Below are positions 35,972 through 44,831 of a stretch of 64,000 nt of DNA, in pieces. The notes beneath the pieces were generated by a model. The model was not told where the DNA came from, did no database searches, and worked only from the letters and a program-made list of their open reading frames with translations. Numbering within the stretch: position 1 is the stretch's first letter; each line of letters begins with the position of its first letter. The DNA is from an uncultured Pedobacter sp. Lineage in GTDB: Bacteria; Bacteroidota; Bacteroidia; Sphingobacteriales; Sphingobacteriaceae. The stretch lies in NCBI RefSeq assembly GCF_946480185.1, contig NZ_CAMLIG010000003.1, forward strand, positions 62,001-126,000, given 5' to 3'. The position numbers and the translations under genes are program-made.

Positions 35972-35999
35972 TAAGCCTTCGGTTTAAGTCGAAGGCTTA
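35972..35999. repeat. Hairpin after the acetyl-CoA hydrolase gene
   Basis: TAAGCCTTCG (35972-35981) pairs with CGAAGGCTTA (35990-35999), loop of eight, seven bases past the stop of the minus-strand operon. It is a plausible terminator, but the T-run is poor. Confidence 0.55.
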
Positions 36000-36006
36000 T
36001 AAATTT

Positions 36007-37290
36007 TTAAATTGAACCGTATCTTTCAAAAAATGCTTTTTCTAGGCCTTCGCGATGATCTGGGTGTGCTATTTCTATCAAAGCTTTTCCTCTTTGTTTT
36101 AAGCTTTTGCCAAATAAATTTACTTTGCCATATTCCGTAACTACCCAATGTACGTGACCTCTGGTGGTAACCACGCCTGCTCCCTGTTTTAAAAACGGCG
36201 TGATACGAGAAATTCCTTTGTTGGTAACGGAAGGTAAGGCAATAATCGGCTTCCCTCCTGGCGATAAAGACGCACCTCTAATAAAATCCATTTGTCCGCC
36301 AATTCCAGAATACTGGAACGTCCCGATGGAATCGGCACAAACCTGACCAGTTAAATCCAGTTCAATGGCGCTATTGATGGCAATTACTTTTGGATTTTGG
36401 CGGATGATGCTGGTATCGTTAACGTAATTAATGTTCATTACCCTAATGGATGGGTTATCGTTCACAAAATCATAGAGTTTTTTTGTACCCACCATAAATG
36501 AGGTTACCGATTTTCCTTTGTTCAATTTTTTATTGATGTTATTGATTACCCCACTTTCTATCAAGGGAATTACCCCGTCTGAAAGCATTTCGGTATGTAA
36601 ACCTAAGTTTTTGTGGTTGGTCAAATTTTTCAATACCTGATCTGGAATACTGCCAATACCTAACTGCAAAGTTGAACCGTCTTCAATTAAAGAAGTTACG
36701 TTTTTACCAATAGCCACAATTACGTCGTTAGCTTTGGAGGAATAATCAACCTCGGGCAAGTCACTTTTATGCCAAACCATCGCATCCAATTTACTGGAAT
36801 GGATAAAGCCATCTCCATGTGTGCGTGGCATATTTGGGTTTACCTGCGCAATTACTTTTTTAGCGTTATCCAAAGCGGCTTTTGCAACATCTACAGAAGT
36901 ACCCAAAGTGCAATACCCATGTTTATCAGGTTCCGAAACCTGTAAAATGGCGACATCTATCGGTAAAAAATCATTGTTGAACAACAGTGGAATCTCACTT
37001 AAAAAAACAGGAACATAATCGCCCTGGGCACTGTTTACTGCGGATCTGGAATTTGCAGATACAAACAAAGAGTTAAAAAAGAAACTGTCTTTATACTTAG
37101 GATCGCTAAAACTGCTATCCCCTAAAGTGGTGATACTCACCAACTCAATATCTTTTAATTCCTGATAACGATTCTGTAAAGCCGTAATTACGTGTGTTGG
37201 TGTTGCTGCGCTGCCATGTAAAAAAACCCGATCGCCAGATTTTACCATTTTTACCGCTTCTTCTGCCGAAATATAATTTGCATTTGCCAT
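36007..37290 (-). CDS. Acetyl-CoA hydrolase/CoA-transferase family protein
   Basis: A 427-residue cytoplasmic enzyme of the acetate or 4-hydroxybutyrate CoA-transferase group. The glycine-rich LGIGSIPDQVL lies near 218, the catalytic glutamate in GLHTEMLSDGV near 243, and VNTKG-like VTNKGISRITPF in the C-terminal half. Such enzymes move CoA between acyl groups, for example to release acetate when respiration is limited. It is the last gene of the five-gene Ric operon (four-base gap upstream), so a fermentative or nitrosative-stress role is likely. Confidence 0.85.
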   Translation of the reverse strand: MANANYISAEEAVKMVKSGDRVFLHGSAATPTHVITALQNRYQELKDIELVSITTLGDSSFSDPKYKDSFFFNSLFVSANSRSAVNSAQGDYVPVFLSEIPLLFNNDFLPIDVAILQVSEPDKHGYCTLGTSVDVAKAALDNAKKVIAQVNPNMPRTHGDGFIHSSKLDAMVWHKSDLPEVDYSSKANDVIVAIGKNVTSLIEDGSTLQLGIGSIPDQVLKNLTNHKNLGLHTEMLSDGVIPLIESGVINNINKKLNKGKSVTSFMVGTKKLYDFVNDNPSIRVMNINYVNDTSIIRQNPKVIAINSAIELDLTGQVCADSIGTFQYSGIGGQMDFIRGASLSPGGKPIIALPSVTNKGISRITPFLKQGAGVVTTRGHVHWVVTEYGKVNLFGKSLKQRGKALIEIAHPDHREGLEKAFFERYGSI

Positions 37291-37294
37291 AGTA

Positions 37295-38542
37295 TTATAT
37301 ATTAGTTGAGTTTGTAACTAGAATATCAAAATTTACCTTTTGGTTTTTAAAATGTGTTGCGTTTATAAAATAACAGAGGCCAACAATCGGAAACAATAAG
37401 TTAGTGGCCAGTAAATAAAGCTCTAAATTGGATATATAGATTTGAAATAGAGTTAAAAATGTTGACCCAAACAGCAGCACTAAATACATTAAGGTTGCGA
37501 TAACAAAAAAGTAGTTGATCTTTTGCGAAAGTTTTAAAAAGCCGGCCTCTGTAAACAAATCGATGATTAACGGAGACAAACTGCCCAATGTAAGTAAATG
37601 AATATAACCAACAATTAGGTTTCGGCTAGCAAAAGCCCAATTGCCTATCGCAGGTATGGCAATAAGTATCTGAAAAAAGAACTGTAAACTAATGGCTATA
37701 AAGGCAATTTTGACTAAAAAGCTTAATGGCTTTAAATCTGCCTTTAGCTTAAAAAGTAAAACAATCCACGCCACAAAATGTAACAAGGCAGAAACAAAAA
37801 CTAAAACATATACCCAAACAGGTGGTTTGGCCCACAAGGTAAACATAGCGTAAAGGGGCAATGTGGAGAGTACGAGTAGCTTTGTCCATACAACTGCGTT
37901 TTTGTTAGATTTAGAATTGTGTTTTAGGTAAGCTTTAAAAAACAAACCCAAAAGTGCCAATTGCATAAATCCGTTAAGCTGAAAATGCAGGTAAAAATAA
38001 ATGGCGTTTTGTTGCAAAGCCAAATTGTGAACCCCAGTACTCTTTAAATAGCCTAAACTAAATGGCCCTATAGATGAAATTACCAAGAAAATTAATGCAC
38101 CTTTTAGCAGTACATTTGATATTTTATGAGCTGATTTTTTAAAGGTTTCACCTTTGGAAACCACAAATGCAAACCAGTAGCCAACAAAAATAAACAGCGT
38201 AGATAAAGTAATTGACACTGCTTTATAACCAGTTAAATAAAAACTAATTAGCATACCAAAGCCAACTAACATAGTAAGTACAAAAATTTGATTGAACTGT
38301 GCTTTTAAAAGCAAATTATCTCTTTTAAACTCCCGAAAAAACAATAAGATAATTGCTAAAAACATCCACCCAGCAAATGCAAAATGCGAGTGCGCATGCA
38401 ACAGAAATTGGTAATTTATTGTAGGCAAACTAAAGCAGTGCATGCATCGTAAGCAAACTCCGGCTGCAGCCAATACTATAAAATTGAACAATACCCAAGC
38501 TGGATAATTTTTTTTGAATGATATGGTATCAGTAAAATTCAT
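37295..38542 (-). CDS. Polytopic membrane protein, haem-copper oxidase/NnrS-like
   Basis: A 415-residue protein with about eleven or twelve helices. Conserved histidines sit in helices: LLHAHSHFAFAGWMF (about 48-62), FYLHFQLNGFMQL (about 185) and YIHLLTLGSLSPL (about 315). This pattern resembles the haem-carrying subunit I fold or the NnrS family, but the copper-site motifs of true oxidases are not evident. Two cysteines pair in CLRCMHC (about 33-39). Function unknown; its place in the Ric operon suggests nitric oxide handling or haem-linked electron transfer. Confidence 0.6.
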   Translation of the reverse strand: MNFTDTISFKKNYPAWVLFNFIVLAAAGVCLRCMHCFSLPTINYQFLLHAHSHFAFAGWMFLAIILLFFREFKRDNLLLKAQFNQIFVLTMLVGFGMLISFYLTGYKAVSITLSTLFIFVGYWFAFVVSKGETFKKSAHKISNVLLKGALIFLVISSIGPFSLGYLKSTGVHNLALQQNAIYFYLHFQLNGFMQLALLGLFFKAYLKHNSKSNKNAVVWTKLLVLSTLPLYAMFTLWAKPPVWVYVLVFVSALLHFVAWIVLLFKLKADLKPLSFLVKIAFIAISLQFFFQILIAIPAIGNWAFASRNLIVGYIHLLTLGSLSPLIIDLFTEAGFLKLSQKINYFFVIATLMYLVLLFGSTFLTLFQIYISNLELYLLATNLLFPIVGLCYFINATHFKNQKVNFDILVTNSTNI

Positions 38543-38544
38543 GA

Positions 38545-38868
38545 TTATACGCCCAATTGTTTTTTACCTTCTGCTGTAATGCTATTTACACTCCATGCTG
38601 GTTCCCAAACTAAATTTACGATGGCTGCATAATTTGGAAAATTAATATGAAGACAGGCTTCTACAGACTTTACAATAGCCGAACCCATTGGGCAATGACG
38701 AGTAGACAAAGTCATATCAACCGTTATTGTTTTCGGATCATCTTTAACCACAATGTTGTAAACCATCCCTAAATCAAGAATATTAACCTGTAATTCGGGA
38801 TCAATAACCGTGGTTAGTGCTTTGGTTATTTCTGTAATTCGTTCATCATGTAAATCAGGCCTTATCAT
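38545..38868 (-). CDS. MIP18/DUF59 metal-sulfur cluster assembly factor
   Basis: A 107-residue cytoplasmic protein with DPELQVNILDLGMVYNI and STRHCPMGSAIV, the DUF59 signature with its conserved cysteine. The family (SufT, PaaD, MIP18) helps to mature iron-sulfur proteins. Between Ric and the membrane proteins it fits a repair role for clusters damaged by NO or oxygen. It overlaps the upstream gene by four bases. Confidence 0.88.
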   Translation of the reverse strand: MIRPDLHDERITEITKALTTVIDPELQVNILDLGMVYNIVVKDDPKTITVDMTLSTRHCPMGSAIVKSVEACLHINFPNYAAIVNLVWEPAWSVNSITAEGKKQLGV

Positions 38869-40217
38869 TTTTTTTCTGTTCTAAATAAAATAATAAAAAC
38901 ATTGCTAATGTAAAGTACGGCTGTTACCGAAAAACTGATTACACCCAAATAAACCATTGGTTTTATCTTTAAAGCAAGGCCAACACTAAAACTAGCGATG
39001 AATAACAGAAAAGATAAAAACTGGTATTTCAATATGTTGTTATCATAAAGTTTTGCGGGCAACAATGTAGTTTTTGCACCCAGCAAATATTGGCTTCGTT
39101 TTGTCCAGACTATAAAAGGCAAGGTTTTAAAAGTTTGTCCTAAAATTAAAGAACTAATCCACCCTAACAATAAAAGTGAGCCGTAAACCGTGGTTAACCT
39201 CACCGCTAAAACATCAGCTTTAAGCTGATAAAAAATAATGAAGGGCAACACAAAAATTGCGATTACCAATAATAAAACAGAGAGTAAAGTATGCGCCATG
39301 GGTACATCTATTTTGGCTCGGATGCGTGACGAAAAACACTGATAAACATAAACCAACCAACAAACTACACCTAAAACGGCAATAAGCGCAATTACAAAAG
39401 TGAGTAAGTTTAACCCAAATAAATAGGTGTTAACAAAAAACAACAATAGCGCTGCATTAATTAAATTATAGCTCCATTTAAGTAGCCCAATATTCATTTT
39501 TTCTGATACCAAGAACATAGGCAACAGCTTTGCACTTACACCAATAATGAGTAATAGAAACCACCCACCTAAACCTGCATGTGCATGTAATTTTAAAAAC
39601 AAAAGATGGTCTTGAGGTAAAAAAGCATATCGGAAATTAAAAACCATTAATACGCCCAAAATGGCCGCAACCAACAACCAGATGCAAGAAGTCAGAATAA
39701 AATCCTGATAGATATCTGGCTTTTTTATTTTTTTTGCGGTGATAAAAATGTTTGTGGTAAAAGACAAAATTCCTGTTAGCAAAAGCAGGCTTCCGCATTG
39801 CATGTGTAAACCAGGCTCAAAAATCCAGAAACTATAAACAAACTCCAATAAACCCAAACAAAAAACAACCAAACCAAACCATGCTAATTTATAGCTGTAT
39901 AATTGGGTTTCTAAAATTACAGGCAGCAATTGGTAGCAGGCACCAAAAATAATTACGGTTCCCCAACCCAAAGCTGCGGTATGAGTGATGGCTAACAAAT
40001 GAGGTTGAAAATAATGTCCAGTAAAATCCTTTACGCCAAATAGCAACATGGGTACTAAGGCCAAAAAAGTAAATGCAGCAATTAGGTAATGAGCAATTAC
40101 TATTTTGTACAAACTTGGGTGTTGTGCTATTACGTTACTCAATGTGCTGTAAATTAATTGTTTCAGAATGATCTGTTTTTTGGATACAGGAAATTCAGCC
40201 GTGTGAAGAATCTCCAC
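38865..40217 (-). CDS. Polytopic membrane protein, haem-copper oxidase subunit I-like
   Basis: A 450-residue protein with about twelve helices. Two helices carry the same pattern: LLAITHTAALGWGTVIIFGA followed by QLLP (about 75-102), and LHAHAGLGGWFLLLIIG followed by AKLLP (about 210-235). A further histidine is in MAHTLLSVLLL. The pattern is like cbb3/NorB subunit I and NnrS relatives. No CxxCH and no full oxidase active-site set are seen. It starts 17 bases after ric and shares the operon with a second, shorter relative. Confidence 0.6.
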   Translation of the reverse strand: MEILHTAEFPVSKKQIILKQLIYSTLSNVIAQHPSLYKIVIAHYLIAAFTFLALVPMLLFGVKDFTGHYFQPHLLAITHTAALGWGTVIIFGACYQLLPVILETQLYSYKLAWFGLVVFCLGLLEFVYSFWIFEPGLHMQCGSLLLLTGILSFTTNIFITAKKIKKPDIYQDFILTSCIWLLVAAILGVLMVFNFRYAFLPQDHLLFLKLHAHAGLGGWFLLLIIGVSAKLLPMFLVSEKMNIGLLKWSYNLINAALLLFFVNTYLFGLNLLTFVIALIAVLGVVCWLVYVYQCFSSRIRAKIDVPMAHTLLSVLLLVIAIFVLPFIIFYQLKADVLAVRLTTVYGSLLLLGWISSLILGQTFKTLPFIVWTKRSQYLLGAKTTLLPAKLYDNNILKYQFLSFLLFIASFSVGLALKIKPMVYLGVISFSVTAVLYISNVFIILFRTEKK

Positions 40218-40234
40218 ACGGCGAAAATCAAAAA

Positions 40235-41176
40235 TTAATCAAAAATTATTTCTTTTTCTAATGCTATCGCTTTCGGGAATAAAATATTGTTCTCTAGGTG
40301 AACATGGTTAAACAAATCATTCTCAAACTCTGCTAGTTTTTTAAACAAGATTTGGTACGAGTTACAGGCACCCTGTGGCAGTTCAAAATTATTTGTCAGC
40401 GTTCTTATGGCCTGCATATCCTCCCCTGCTTTTTCATGCTCGGTTTCCATCATTTGGGTTGGGTTATTTACTTTTCCAAATGGTGCATTAGAAAGCTTTC
40501 TTCCCTCTTTTTTGGCGCTTACCAATTCTTTGATATAAGGGAACAAAATGTTTTCTTCTTTCATTAAATGCAGCCCGAAATCTTTTGCCAAAGAATTGAA
40601 TGTTTTAGCGACTTCAATTAATTCAGGATGGTTTTCGCCATGTACCCTAGCCACTTTATTTGATAGTTCCGTCATAAACGGCAGACTTTCTTTTACGTAT
40701 TTATGGTGGGTGTTAATAATGTAATCTACAAAAAAATCCAGCTCCCATCTGTCAAAATCAAAAGCTGTGCTTTCTATTTCCTTAAAGCTGTTGAGTTCTT
40801 TTTCAACTTCGGCAATATCAATTCCTTTTTTATCACAAACCTCTTTTAGGGTCTTTTTGCCACCGCAACAAAAATCAATGCCAAATTTTTTAAAAACTTG
40901 TGCTTTCCTAAAATCCTTGGCTACCATTTCGCCAATAGTATCGGCTGTGTTTGCCGCCCTTTTTTCTATTTTTACTTTCCAAATCTCGGGGCCGTTCTCT
41001 AAATATTCCCAAGTAAAGGTTTTACCGCGTTCGGCCAGTAACTGATAGTACAGAGGTTTAGGGTCATGATCGTTATTGATTACGAAAGCCGCACCATCTG
41101 TCAAACTATCAAATTTTTCAAAAATCGTTGGGTGTTTAAAACGAGGTTCTATCTGTGTAACGTCTAATATTTCCAT
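40235..41176 (-). CDS. ric: Ric/ScdA di-iron iron-sulfur cluster repair protein with DUF2249 domain
   Basis: A 313-residue cytoplasmic protein: an N-terminal DUF2249 domain (about 1-75), the DUF542 segment with FGIDFCCGG (C103, C104), then a hemerythrin-like four-helix bundle with histidines in NTHHKYV, FGLHLMKEEN, TEHEKAGEDM and HVHLENN. The family repairs iron-sulfur clusters after nitric oxide or oxidative damage. It is the first gene of a five-gene minus-strand operon and diverges from the cbb3 oxidase cluster. Confidence 0.93.
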   Translation of the reverse strand: MEILDVTQIEPRFKHPTIFEKFDSLTDGAAFVINNDHDPKPLYYQLLAERGKTFTWEYLENGPEIWKVKIEKRAANTADTIGEMVAKDFRKAQVFKKFGIDFCCGGKKTLKEVCDKKGIDIAEVEKELNSFKEIESTAFDFDRWELDFFVDYIINTHHKYVKESLPFMTELSNKVARVHGENHPELIEVAKTFNSLAKDFGLHLMKEENILFPYIKELVSAKKEGRKLSNAPFGKVNNPTQMMETEHEKAGEDMQAIRTLTNNFELPQGACNSYQILFKKLAEFENDLFNHVHLENNILFPKAIALEKEIIFD

Positions 41177-41259
41177 TTTATTTATCTTTTGTTTGAAACG
41201 AATGTTCGAAGTATGCTGATTTCACAGCTTCTTAACCCCTTAACTTAAATCGTGTAAAA

Positions 41260-41302
41260 CAAATCTAAATACGGTTCGCTCTTAAAAATATGACCGCTAT
41301 CA
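41260..41302 (-). promoter_or_regulatory. Candidate ric promoter with FNR-like half-matched site
   Basis: On the minus strand TAGATTTG (41267 to 41260) fits the -7 consensus. TGAC-CGCT-ATCA (41291-41302, one mismatch to the palindrome) is centred 36.5 bases upstream of the last G, near a class II activator position. Confidence 0.45.
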
Positions 41303-41414
41303 CCTATAGCGCTGACATTTAACAAACTAGTATTTTACGTAATTAAATTATATCACTAAGGCAAATAGCTATATCTCTCAAAATCTTTTCAAACCCCTTT
41401 CTTAATCATAAAAG

Positions 41415-41479
41415 TGATTTTAATCATATTATAACACCGCTTAAGTCATTCTATTGTCAGATAAGCGAATCTACTTTTG
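41415..41479 (+). promoter_or_regulatory. FNR-like site and -7 box for ccoNO
   Basis: TGAT-TTTA-ATCA (41415-41426) precedes a full-match -7 box TACTTTTG (41472-41479) with 58.5 bases from box centre to the last G. This is the same spacing as at norB and the lactate dehydrogenase, and near the -61.5 class I position known for FNR/CRP proteins. Confidence 0.7.
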
Positions 41480-41506
41480 TTGCCATTAAATTATCATTTA
41501 ACACGT

Positions 41507-43624
41507 ATGATGCAGACAGACAAATTTTATTATGATAACAAAATCGTTAGAGATTTTGCTATAGCAACATTGGTTTGGGGAATTATAGGGATGACGGTTG
41601 GCTTATTGATAGCCACCCAACTTTACAGTCCAGCTATGAACCTTGGCAACCAGTACACCTCCTTTGGAAGAATAAGACCACTACACACCAATGCTGTAGT
41701 TTTTGCATTTGTAGGAAACGCCATTTTTATGGGTGTTTATTATTCCTTACAACGTTTGCTAAAAACAAGAATGTTTAATGATACCTTGAGCAAAATCCAT
41801 TTTTGGGGCTGGCAATTGATTATTTTGTCTGCAGTAATTACACTTCCTTTAGGCCTTACCACCTCACACGAATATGCAGAATTAGAATGGCCGATAGATA
41901 TTGCCATCACTGTAATTTGGGTAGTATTCGGTATCAATATGTTTGGTACTATTATTAAAAGAAGAGAACGCCATTTATACGTTGCCATTTGGTTTTATAT
42001 AGCCACTTTTATAACCATTGCTGTTTTACACATTGTAAATTCTGTTGAACTGCCTGTAGCTGCTTTTAAAAGCTACTATGTTTACGCGGGTGTGCAGGAT
42101 GCGCTGGTACAATGGTGGTACGGCCATAACGCGGTTGCGTTTTTCTTAACCACGCCTTATTTAGGGATGATGTATTACTTTTTACCTAAAATGGCAAACC
42201 GTCCGGTTTACTCTTACAGATTAAGTATTCTTCACTTTTGGGCGCTGATATTTATTTATATCTGGGCAGGTCCACACCATCTATTATACACTTCCTTACC
42301 GGGATGGGCCCAATCTTTAGGAGTTGCGTTTTCTGTTATGCTTATTGCGCCAAGTTGGGGCGGTATGATTAACGGCTTATTGACTTTACGAGGAGCTTGG
42401 GACAAAGTACGTGACGATGTTACGCTTAAATTTATGGTAGTTGCATTAACTGCTTACGGTATGGCAACTTTTGAAGGACCTATGCTTTCGTTAAAAAGCG
42501 TAAATGCTATTGCCCACTTTACAGATTGGATTATTGCCCACGTACATGTTGGCGCTTTAGGTTGGAACGGCTTTTTAACCTTTGGTATCATGTATTGGTT
42601 AATTCCCCGCATCTACAAAACAAAACTTTACTCGGCCAAACTGGCTTCTTTCCATTTTTGGATAGGTACACTAGGAATTCTGTTTTATGCCATTCCGCTT
42701 TATTGGGCAGGCTTTACACAAGGCTTAATGTGGAAAGAGTTTACCCCAGAAGGTTTATTAAAGTATGCCAACTTTTTAGAAACCGTTACCCGTATTTTAC
42801 CGATGTACGTGATGCGGTCTATTGGTGGCGCAATGTACTTAACCGGAGTTTTGGTGATGGCTTACAATTTAGTTAAAACCGCTCAGTCGGGTAAATTGGT
42901 AAGTAACGAATATGCAGAAGCGCTACCATTACCTGTTTTACCAAGAGAAAGCAACAGAGAATTTTGGCACCGCAAAATTGAACGTAAACCCATGTTAATG
43001 TTGGTTTTAAGTTTAATTGTTATTTTAATTGGTGGGATGGTTGAAATGTTACCAACGTTCTTTATCAAATCAAATATCTCTACAATTACCAGCGTAAAAC
43101 CCTACACTCCTTTAGAATTGCAGGGACGGGATTTGTATATCCGCGAAGGCTGTGTAAGCTGCCATTCTCAAACTGTACGTCCTTTCCGTTCAGAAACAGA
43201 GCGTTATGGCGAGTATAGCAAAGCCGGGGAATTTGTATATGATCACCCTTTCCTTTGGGGTTCTAAACGTACCGGTCCGGATTTGCATCGCGAAGGCGGA
43301 AAATACAGCAACGCATGGCATTATAACCACATGATGGATCCACGCACCATGTCTCCGGGAAGTATTATGCCTAATTATGATTGGTTATTGGATCAAAAAC
43401 TAGATACCACCACCACTGCCACAAAAATACGGGCGATGCAAAAGCTGGGTGTTCCCTATCCAAAAGGTTATGCGGCAATTGCCAATCAGGATTTAGACAA
43501 ACAGGCCGAGCAGATTGCTGCGAACTTATCCGGAGATAAAATCAAAGTTAAAAAGGATAAAGAAATTATCGCTATCATCGCTTATTTACAGCGTTTAGGA
43601 ACCGATATTAAAAACAAACACTAA
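41507..43624 (+). CDS. ccoNO: cbb3-type cytochrome c oxidase, fused subunits I and II (CcoN-CcoO)
   Basis: The catalytic subunit of the high-affinity terminal oxidase joined to its haem c subunit. ATG 41507 (MMQTDKFYYDN) is chosen because the TTG at 41477 lies in the -7 box. CcoN (about 1-490) has twelve helices with the haem and copper histidines in WWYGHNAVAFFLT, AGPHHLLYT and WIIAHVHVGALGWNG. After another helix, CcoO (about 500-705) carries one haem c site CVSCHSQ near residue 550. Fusion of the two is known in Bacteroidetes. Heads the cco cluster. Confidence 0.95.
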   Translation: MMQTDKFYYDNKIVRDFAIATLVWGIIGMTVGLLIATQLYSPAMNLGNQYTSFGRIRPLHTNAVVFAFVGNAIFMGVYYSLQRLLKTRMFNDTLSKIHFWGWQLIILSAVITLPLGLTTSHEYAELEWPIDIAITVIWVVFGINMFGTIIKRRERHLYVAIWFYIATFITIAVLHIVNSVELPVAAFKSYYVYAGVQDALVQWWYGHNAVAFFLTTPYLGMMYYFLPKMANRPVYSYRLSILHFWALIFIYIWAGPHHLLYTSLPGWAQSLGVAFSVMLIAPSWGGMINGLLTLRGAWDKVRDDVTLKFMVVALTAYGMATFEGPMLSLKSVNAIAHFTDWIIAHVHVGALGWNGFLTFGIMYWLIPRIYKTKLYSAKLASFHFWIGTLGILFYAIPLYWAGFTQGLMWKEFTPEGLLKYANFLETVTRILPMYVMRSIGGAMYLTGVLVMAYNLVKTAQSGKLVSNEYAEALPLPVLPRESNREFWHRKIERKPMLMLVLSLIVILIGGMVEMLPTFFIKSNISTITSVKPYTPLELQGRDLYIREGCVSCHSQTVRPFRSETERYGEYSKAGEFVYDHPFLWGSKRTGPDLHREGGKYSNAWHYNHMMDPRTMSPGSIMPNYDWLLDQKLDTTTTATKIRAMQKLGVPYPKGYAAIANQDLDKQAEQIAANLSGDKIKVKKDKEIIAIIAYLQRLGTDIKNKH

Positions 43625-43636
43625 TCGTATAAAAAG

Positions 43637-43813
43637 ATGTTCAAGCAATTTATAAACACCCTACACGGAGACGAAGTTTTTATGCTCATCTCGTTACTGA
43701 TATTCGTTTTATTTTTTGTTGTTGCCACCGTAGCGCTTATTAAAATGAAGAAAAATCATATTGATTACATGAGCAATATCCCGTTTGAAGAAAAAACAGA
43801 AACATATAATTAG
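43637..43813 (+). CDS. ccoQ: CcoQ-like small oxidase subunit
   Basis: A 58-residue frame begins MFKQFINTLHGDE, has one membrane helix (about 16-36, LISLLIFVLFFVVATVALI) and ends SNIPFEEKTETYN. Position between ccoNO and ccoP (12 and 8 base gaps), size and single helix fit CcoQ, which stabilises the cbb3 complex. Confidence 0.8.
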   Translation: MFKQFINTLHGDEVFMLISLLIFVLFFVVATVALIKMKKNHIDYMSNIPFEEKTETYN

Positions 43814-43821
43814 CCAGAATT

Positions 43822-44682
43822 ATGATGCGTTTAAAAAACAAAATACTACTAGCCATTGCCTTAGTTTTTACGGGAGCGGGCAGTACTTATGCGGCCAGCA
43901 ATACCGAAATTATGAACGGGATAGCTTTGGGCGCAATTATATCAACACTTATCTTAATCGTTATCGCATGCTTTGTATTGCTAAAAACCTTTAAAGTACT
44001 TACTACCCTTATCTTACCTGCTAACAAACAGCTTGTAAGCGATAGTCAGGCTGAGCCTTCAGCTATAACTCCAAAAATCCACAAACAAACCATGTGGCAA
44101 AAGTTGCTTTCTTTAAGACCTATGGCCGAAGAGAAAGATTTGCTGATTATGCATGATTACGACAATATACAGGAGCTTGATAACCCAATTCCAGCTTGGT
44201 TTAACTGGCTATTCTATGGCTCTGTAATATTTGCCTTAGTTTACTTGCTAAATTTCCATGTATTTAAATTGGGCAAACTTCAGGATGAAGAGTACACTGT
44301 TGAGATGAAACAGGCTGCGGCAGCAAAAGAGGCATACTTAGAAAAATCAGGAAATATGATTGATGAAAACAGTGTGAAGTTGGATAAGTCTGCCGAAGTT
44401 TTAGCTTCGGGAAAAGCTGTTTTTGCGCAAAACTGTGTTGCCTGCCATGGAGAACACGCACAGGGAGTTGTTGGACCTAATTTAACAGATGAATATTGGC
44501 TACACGGTGGAAAAATCAACAATTTATTTAAAACTATAAAATACGGTGTCCCCGAAAAAGGAATGATTTCTTGGGAGAAACAACTGAGCCCTAAACAAAT
44601 TTCTGATGTGGCCAACTACATAGAATCTTTAAAGGGAACAAACCCGGCAAACCCGAAAGCACCGCAGGGAGTGAAAGAGTAA
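43822..44682 (+). CDS. ccoP: cbb3 oxidase subunit III (CcoP), mono-haem
   Basis: A 286-residue membrane-bound cytochrome c. An N-terminal helix follows an apparent signal (about 5-25), a second runs at about 30-55, then a conserved FixP_N segment DNPIPAWFNWLFYGSVIF (about 130-150). The cytochrome c domain has a single haem site CVACHG (about residue 204) and a distal methionine in KGMISW. Textbook CcoP has two CxxCH sites; only one is seen. It passes electrons to CcoNO. Confidence 0.92.
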   Translation: MMRLKNKILLAIALVFTGAGSTYAASNTEIMNGIALGAIISTLILIVIACFVLLKTFKVLTTLILPANKQLVSDSQAEPSAITPKIHKQTMWQKLLSLRPMAEEKDLLIMHDYDNIQELDNPIPAWFNWLFYGSVIFALVYLLNFHVFKLGKLQDEEYTVEMKQAAAAKEAYLEKSGNMIDENSVKLDKSAEVLASGKAVFAQNCVACHGEHAQGVVGPNLTDEYWLHGGKINNLFKTIKYGVPEKGMISWEKQLSPKQISDVANYIESLKGTNPANPKAPQGVKE

Positions 44683-44691
44683 TTAATGAGA

Positions 44692-44718
44692 GAAGGATTG
44701 AGTTTTGAAGGATAGAAT
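44692..44718. repeat. Dispersed intergenic repeat, copy 2
   Basis: GAAGGATTGAGTTTTGAAGG followed by ATAGAAT lies just after ccoP, interrupting the otherwise tight cco cluster. It matches the copies at 27482 and 55895. Confidence 0.6.
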
Positions 44719-44831
44719 ATTTAGAGAACGGGAAGCTTTTAATGTCTTGATTCTTTGCTCTTTATTAAGCAAGTCATCTCATTACGCAATACTCACTACT
44801 CTATACCTTTCTTACCGTTAACAAGGATATA

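Noticed and set aside
38865..40217. A second functional terminal oxidase subunit I
   Set aside because: The helix pattern is similar but the complete haem-copper histidine set and any partner cytochrome subunits are missing.
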